NCBI GenBank assembly: GCA_000158655.1
Contig: EQ973343.1
Span: forward strand, 287,942 to 341,270
Source: [Clostridium] methylpentosum DSM 5476
Lineage (GTDB): Bacteria; Bacillota; Clostridia; Oscillospirales; Ruminococcaceae
Direction: 5' to 3'
Length of the DNA: 53,329 nucleotides
The notes under the pieces were generated by a model. That model searched no databases, was not told the DNA's origin, and was given only the letters and a program-made list of their open reading frames with translations. The position numbers were made by a program, and so were the translations under genes. This document shows, piece after piece, positions 52,001 through 53,329 of the stretch (position 1 is the first letter of the stretch; every line of letters begins with the position of its first letter).

Positions 52001-52052
52001 CAGTTGCAAAGGCAAGAAAGCCTGTACACAATCGTTTTAATATCTTTTTCAT
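49005..52052 (-). CDS. Cell-wall-anchored VaFE-repeat/Cna-B type adhesin, 1015 aa
   Basis: A signal peptide (residues 1-30, ending near STVHAS) is followed by a thioester-type domain (DAYCIDINTAF and the later GQFWAKLA end), then SpaA/Cna-B-like isopeptide domains from about 210 to 700. Two VaFE-type repeats follow (each with EITIHTTATSKDG or the like, AGxDVTIxDTVKL, GTKYQL, FEELYDLSNP, HKDIEDDGQTV). A P/T/E-rich spacer, the sortase motif SPKTG, a membrane helix and a KRRKMKKS tail close the protein. It is a covalent surface protein that probably aids attachment or mating contact. The ATG at 52052 has GGAG 11 nt upstream. Such genes occur in other Tn916/CTn-type elements. Confidence 0.92.
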   Translation of the reverse strand: MKKILKRLCTGFLAFATVVTALPSSTVHASNTQYWTESKERVGIVEQVMNDGSISSTFNEGHLTVEGKDAYCIDINTAFKNGYKTRTDASSRMSADRISDVALSIEYVKQYTDSHSGISSKHAYLLRQLVVWQRLSVQLDWQCDNVRASYDEIPKAVQDEVFAGAKAFVKENKGRYDCGGYIYSGEGQELGQFWAKLAVGNAKLQKTSTNANITDGNGIYSIAGATYGVYSDKDCTKQLATLTTDTSGNTEAVEVRATTVYIKELSAPAGFKIDKTVYSLSVEAGKTATLKVSDTPKVTDTLIELFKIDMETQKSNPQGNASLEGAEFTWNFYAGYYNKNNLPAQPTRTWVTKTIAEKDSDGAIHYITRLANAYKVSGDSFYMQDGKNVLPLGTLTVEETKSPSGYLLEGAYMQGDGSEEQIKGIYLTQITEDGDLAVLSGSNQYHVSDKVIRGGVKIQKRDLETGDTKAQGGATLKDTTFEIISLNDNAVLVEGKLYKKNEVVKTIYTDIEGIASTSADLLPYGKFRMSEQKPPEGYLTEGAKEIDFEITENGKIVDLTDEAHSIYNQIKRGDIEGVKIGAGSHKRLADVPFRITSKTTGESHVVVTDDNGQFSTASDWASHKHNTNAGKTSEDGVWFGTSEPDDSKGALLYDTYIIEELRCESNKGFKIIPPFEIVISRNKVVVDLGTLTDEYEKEITIHTTATSKDGEKTILAGNDVTIIDTVKLDGLVKGTKYQLKGWQMLKEENAELLVGGKRVESDYTFVADDEAMKVEIAYTFNASALGGKNLVTFEELYDLSNPEEPVKVAEHKDIEDDGQTVLITERIIKIHTTATDKDGKKEIEAGKDVTIVDTVKLEGLEVGTKYQLVGWQMLKEENAELIINDKKVENDYTFTSDSETMEVKIAFTFDASALGGKQFVTFEELYDLSNPDKPIKVTEHKDIEDDGQTVTIKEVPETPTPEEPEKPTTPDTPTKTDSPKTGDNTNILAFAIMMFVSAGGLAGTYFFKRRKMKKS

Positions 52053-52242
52053 AATTCTAAATGCTCCTTTCATTTTGGTAGTAAAATAGCCGTCCACTAG
52101 GAACGGCTGGAAATAGAAAAGGAACGCTGATATTGTGCGTTCCGTAGTCTATGAAGTATTCAATTTTTCTTGTTTCAATACTGATGTGCTGTACCGTATC
52201 TTTGCATATCTGGGAAATAGGACGTATCAAGGCTCATTCAAT

Positions 52243-52264
52243 CGTAGTAAATTAGTAGTATTTT
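52243..52264 (+). repeat. Integrase arm-type repeats (DR2-like), adhesin end
   Basis: Two direct copies, CGTAGTAAATT and AGTAGTATTTT, match the pair at the int end (16549-16571). They define the other end of the ICE, which should lie within about 150 bp to the right. Confidence 0.68.
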
Positions 52265-53329
52265 GATGTGTTTAGCTCCTTGATAATGCCGATAGATACA
52301 GCGTTTTAGCGGATAATCAAATTTTTAGTGTGTTTTTTTATGTAAAAATAAGCCTGTTTTACCCTCAAATAAAGCCGTATAACAGCCGTTTGTTTTGCCC
52401 TTTTTAACTTCTCTATGCACTCAATAGGCTTGTTCTAGAGCGTTCCTTGCATCTTTATGGCCTTTTGGTTCATAACCCACAATATGGCGATACCACATTG
52501 AAAGGACTGTTCCCATGGCGGGGGTAGTCAAAAAAGTATGAAGCAACCGCGGGACAACGGTGCAAGGGTGAATTCTGTGCAAAAAACTCCCCGATCAGTT
52601 TTTAAGACAGTTTCCCACTGCAAGATGTAAAACCTTCTCGGCTAGGGGGTATATCAAAATGTTTTGAGGTCACGTTCCCCCAACGCGTTGATAGGTTTCT
52701 TTCCACAAAATTCTAAATAAAAAATATTTCCCCCTTATATAATAGAAAAGCAGAAGAAAAAACAGTTCAAGCCGGGCGGCACCCTTGTATTTTATGCTTA
52801 CCGAATCTTTGAAGGCCAAAAGAGAAAGTTGAAAAAGCTTGAAAACAGGATAAAAACAGCGCAAAAATGTCTATTTAGCTTCTTTTATTTGATTAAATTA
52901 AGGGTTATTGTGCATTACAACGAGCTGTTTTCTACTTACTGCTACTCTTTTTCCCATTCTTTTGATCGAACAAATTGTCCTAACTAATCATTGCACCCTT
53001 ATATAGAAAAGCGGGCAAACCTGTTTACTCACCTGCTTTAAACGAAAATATTAATTCCTAACATACACACGCTTTTCGAGAAATCCATAAATGTACCCAT
53101 GTGGTGAGCTATTTCCCTAATGGAAACTTTTCCCTCATACTAGACTGACGAATGTTTCTAGTCCTCAGTGAAGTAATAAGTAATGTTTGAATCTAAAGCC
53201 TATCTTAATTTTAGAAAATTAAATATTGTAATATCTTCTAAATAAAAAGGAATCTAGTTGTGAACAAAGCAGAAAATTTATTGTCTGTTCGGAAAATTTT
53301 AAACAATCTGTTGCAATCTTACAAAGATA
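52265..53329. other. ICE end and flanking DNA without recognised genes
   Basis: TTTTTTATGTAAAAA near 52335 may be the ICE end. Further right the DNA is AT-rich and holds one short minus-strand frame (52670-52864) that I do not trust. A hairpin AAAGCGGG / CCTGCTTT at 53009-53040 could be a terminator. No copy of the tRNA-Leu 3' end is present. Confidence 0.45.

Larger units (their letters stand above)
16400..52350 (-). mobile_element. Tn916-family integrative and conjugative element, about 36 kb
   Basis: Gene content and order from the int end are int, xis, orf8, orf7, cargo, orf13, orf14, orf15, orf16, orf17, ardA, orf19, DUF3789, mobT (orf20), oriT, orf21, orf22, orf23, all on the minus strand, as in Tn916. 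It is about twice as long as Tn916 because of cargo and a large adhesin gene at the right end. tet(M) and the divergent orf9 repressor are absent. The ends are inferred from the DR2-like repeats and the T-rich/A-rich patches, so they may be off by some tens of bases. All transfer genes appear intact. Confidence 0.85.

Noticed and set aside
52670-52864. 64-aa minus-strand frame near the right end
   Set aside because: Low complexity, no ribosome site and no domain.
52350-53329. Right attachment repeat of the tRNA-Leu element
   Set aside because: I searched for the tRNA 3' end sequence (GTCCCGTCACTCGCACCA) on both strands and did not find it, so no attR is claimed.
1-53329. CRISPR arrays or rRNA genes
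   Set aside because: No regularly spaced short repeats with unique spacers and no rRNA core sequences were seen. The repeats present are promoter, operator and junction repeats.

Overview
The window is from a Firmicute, most likely a gut Clostridia of the Oscillospiraceae type. The left 11 kb is GC-rich and codon-biased towards C/G-ending codons, with strong Shine-Dalgarno sites. It holds housekeeping and accessory chromosomal genes: a zinc-ribbon protein, a DHFR-like reductase, an IscU-like scaffold paired with a GGGtGRT protein, an APC amino-acid permease, a MATE exporter, an unknown membrane protein, and a PrsA-like lipoprotein foldase. A GC-rich structured non-coding RNA candidate with a strong minus-strand terminator lies at about 1990-2275. 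A tRNA-Leu (GAG) with a consensus promoter ends this part.

From the tRNA-Leu 3' end to about 16.4 kb lies a first, small integrative element. It has a tyrosine integrase reading towards the tRNA, a DUF6076 protein whose stop overlaps the integrase start, a divergent small HTH protein behind a multi-half-site operator, an excisionase-like protein, a rolling-circle initiator and a phage-type antirepressor. It looks disabled: the integrase has an in-frame TAG at codon 50 and the initiator has a one-base frameshift. Two face-to-face promoters sharing one -10 region precede the initiator; the leftward one probably makes an antisense RNA.

From about 16.4 to 52.35 kb lies a complete Tn916-family integrative and conjugative element (ICE), with every gene on the minus strand. 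Read right to left it has an LPXTG-type VaFE-repeat adhesin, orf23/orf22 (DUF961), orf21 (FtsK-like coupling protein), oriT, orf20 (MobT relaxase), DUF3789, orf19, two ArdA genes, orf17 (TcpE), orf16 (VirB4-like), orf15, orf14 (NlpC/P60), orf13 (TcpC), cargo, orf7, orf8, xis and int. No tet(M) and no orf9 repressor are seen. DR2-like integrase arm repeats are present at both ends.

The cargo sits in several slots. Between orf13 and orf7 are a MerR/TrmO/GNAT group, an AraC regulator, a DUF3788 protein, a degenerate second orf14-orf13 pair, a TetR-controlled ABC exporter with an alpha/beta hydrolase, a CDF cation transporter, a second TetR, a methyltransferase, and DUF998 and DUF4177 proteins. 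Single genes or short arrays also sit between orf18-like and orf19 genes (GNAT) and between orf21 and orf22 (VOC, DUF3788, hydrolase, DUF3795, YcxB). Both backbone slots are flanked by the same promoter-like sequence on one side and the same terminator on the other. A 45-bp sequence recurs at gene junctions, and a short leader-peptide/attenuator unit occurs three times at module borders. Together these suggest a recurrent, cassette-like way of loading cargo onto this ICE, which is the most interesting feature of the window. Beyond about 52.35 kb I recognise no gene.
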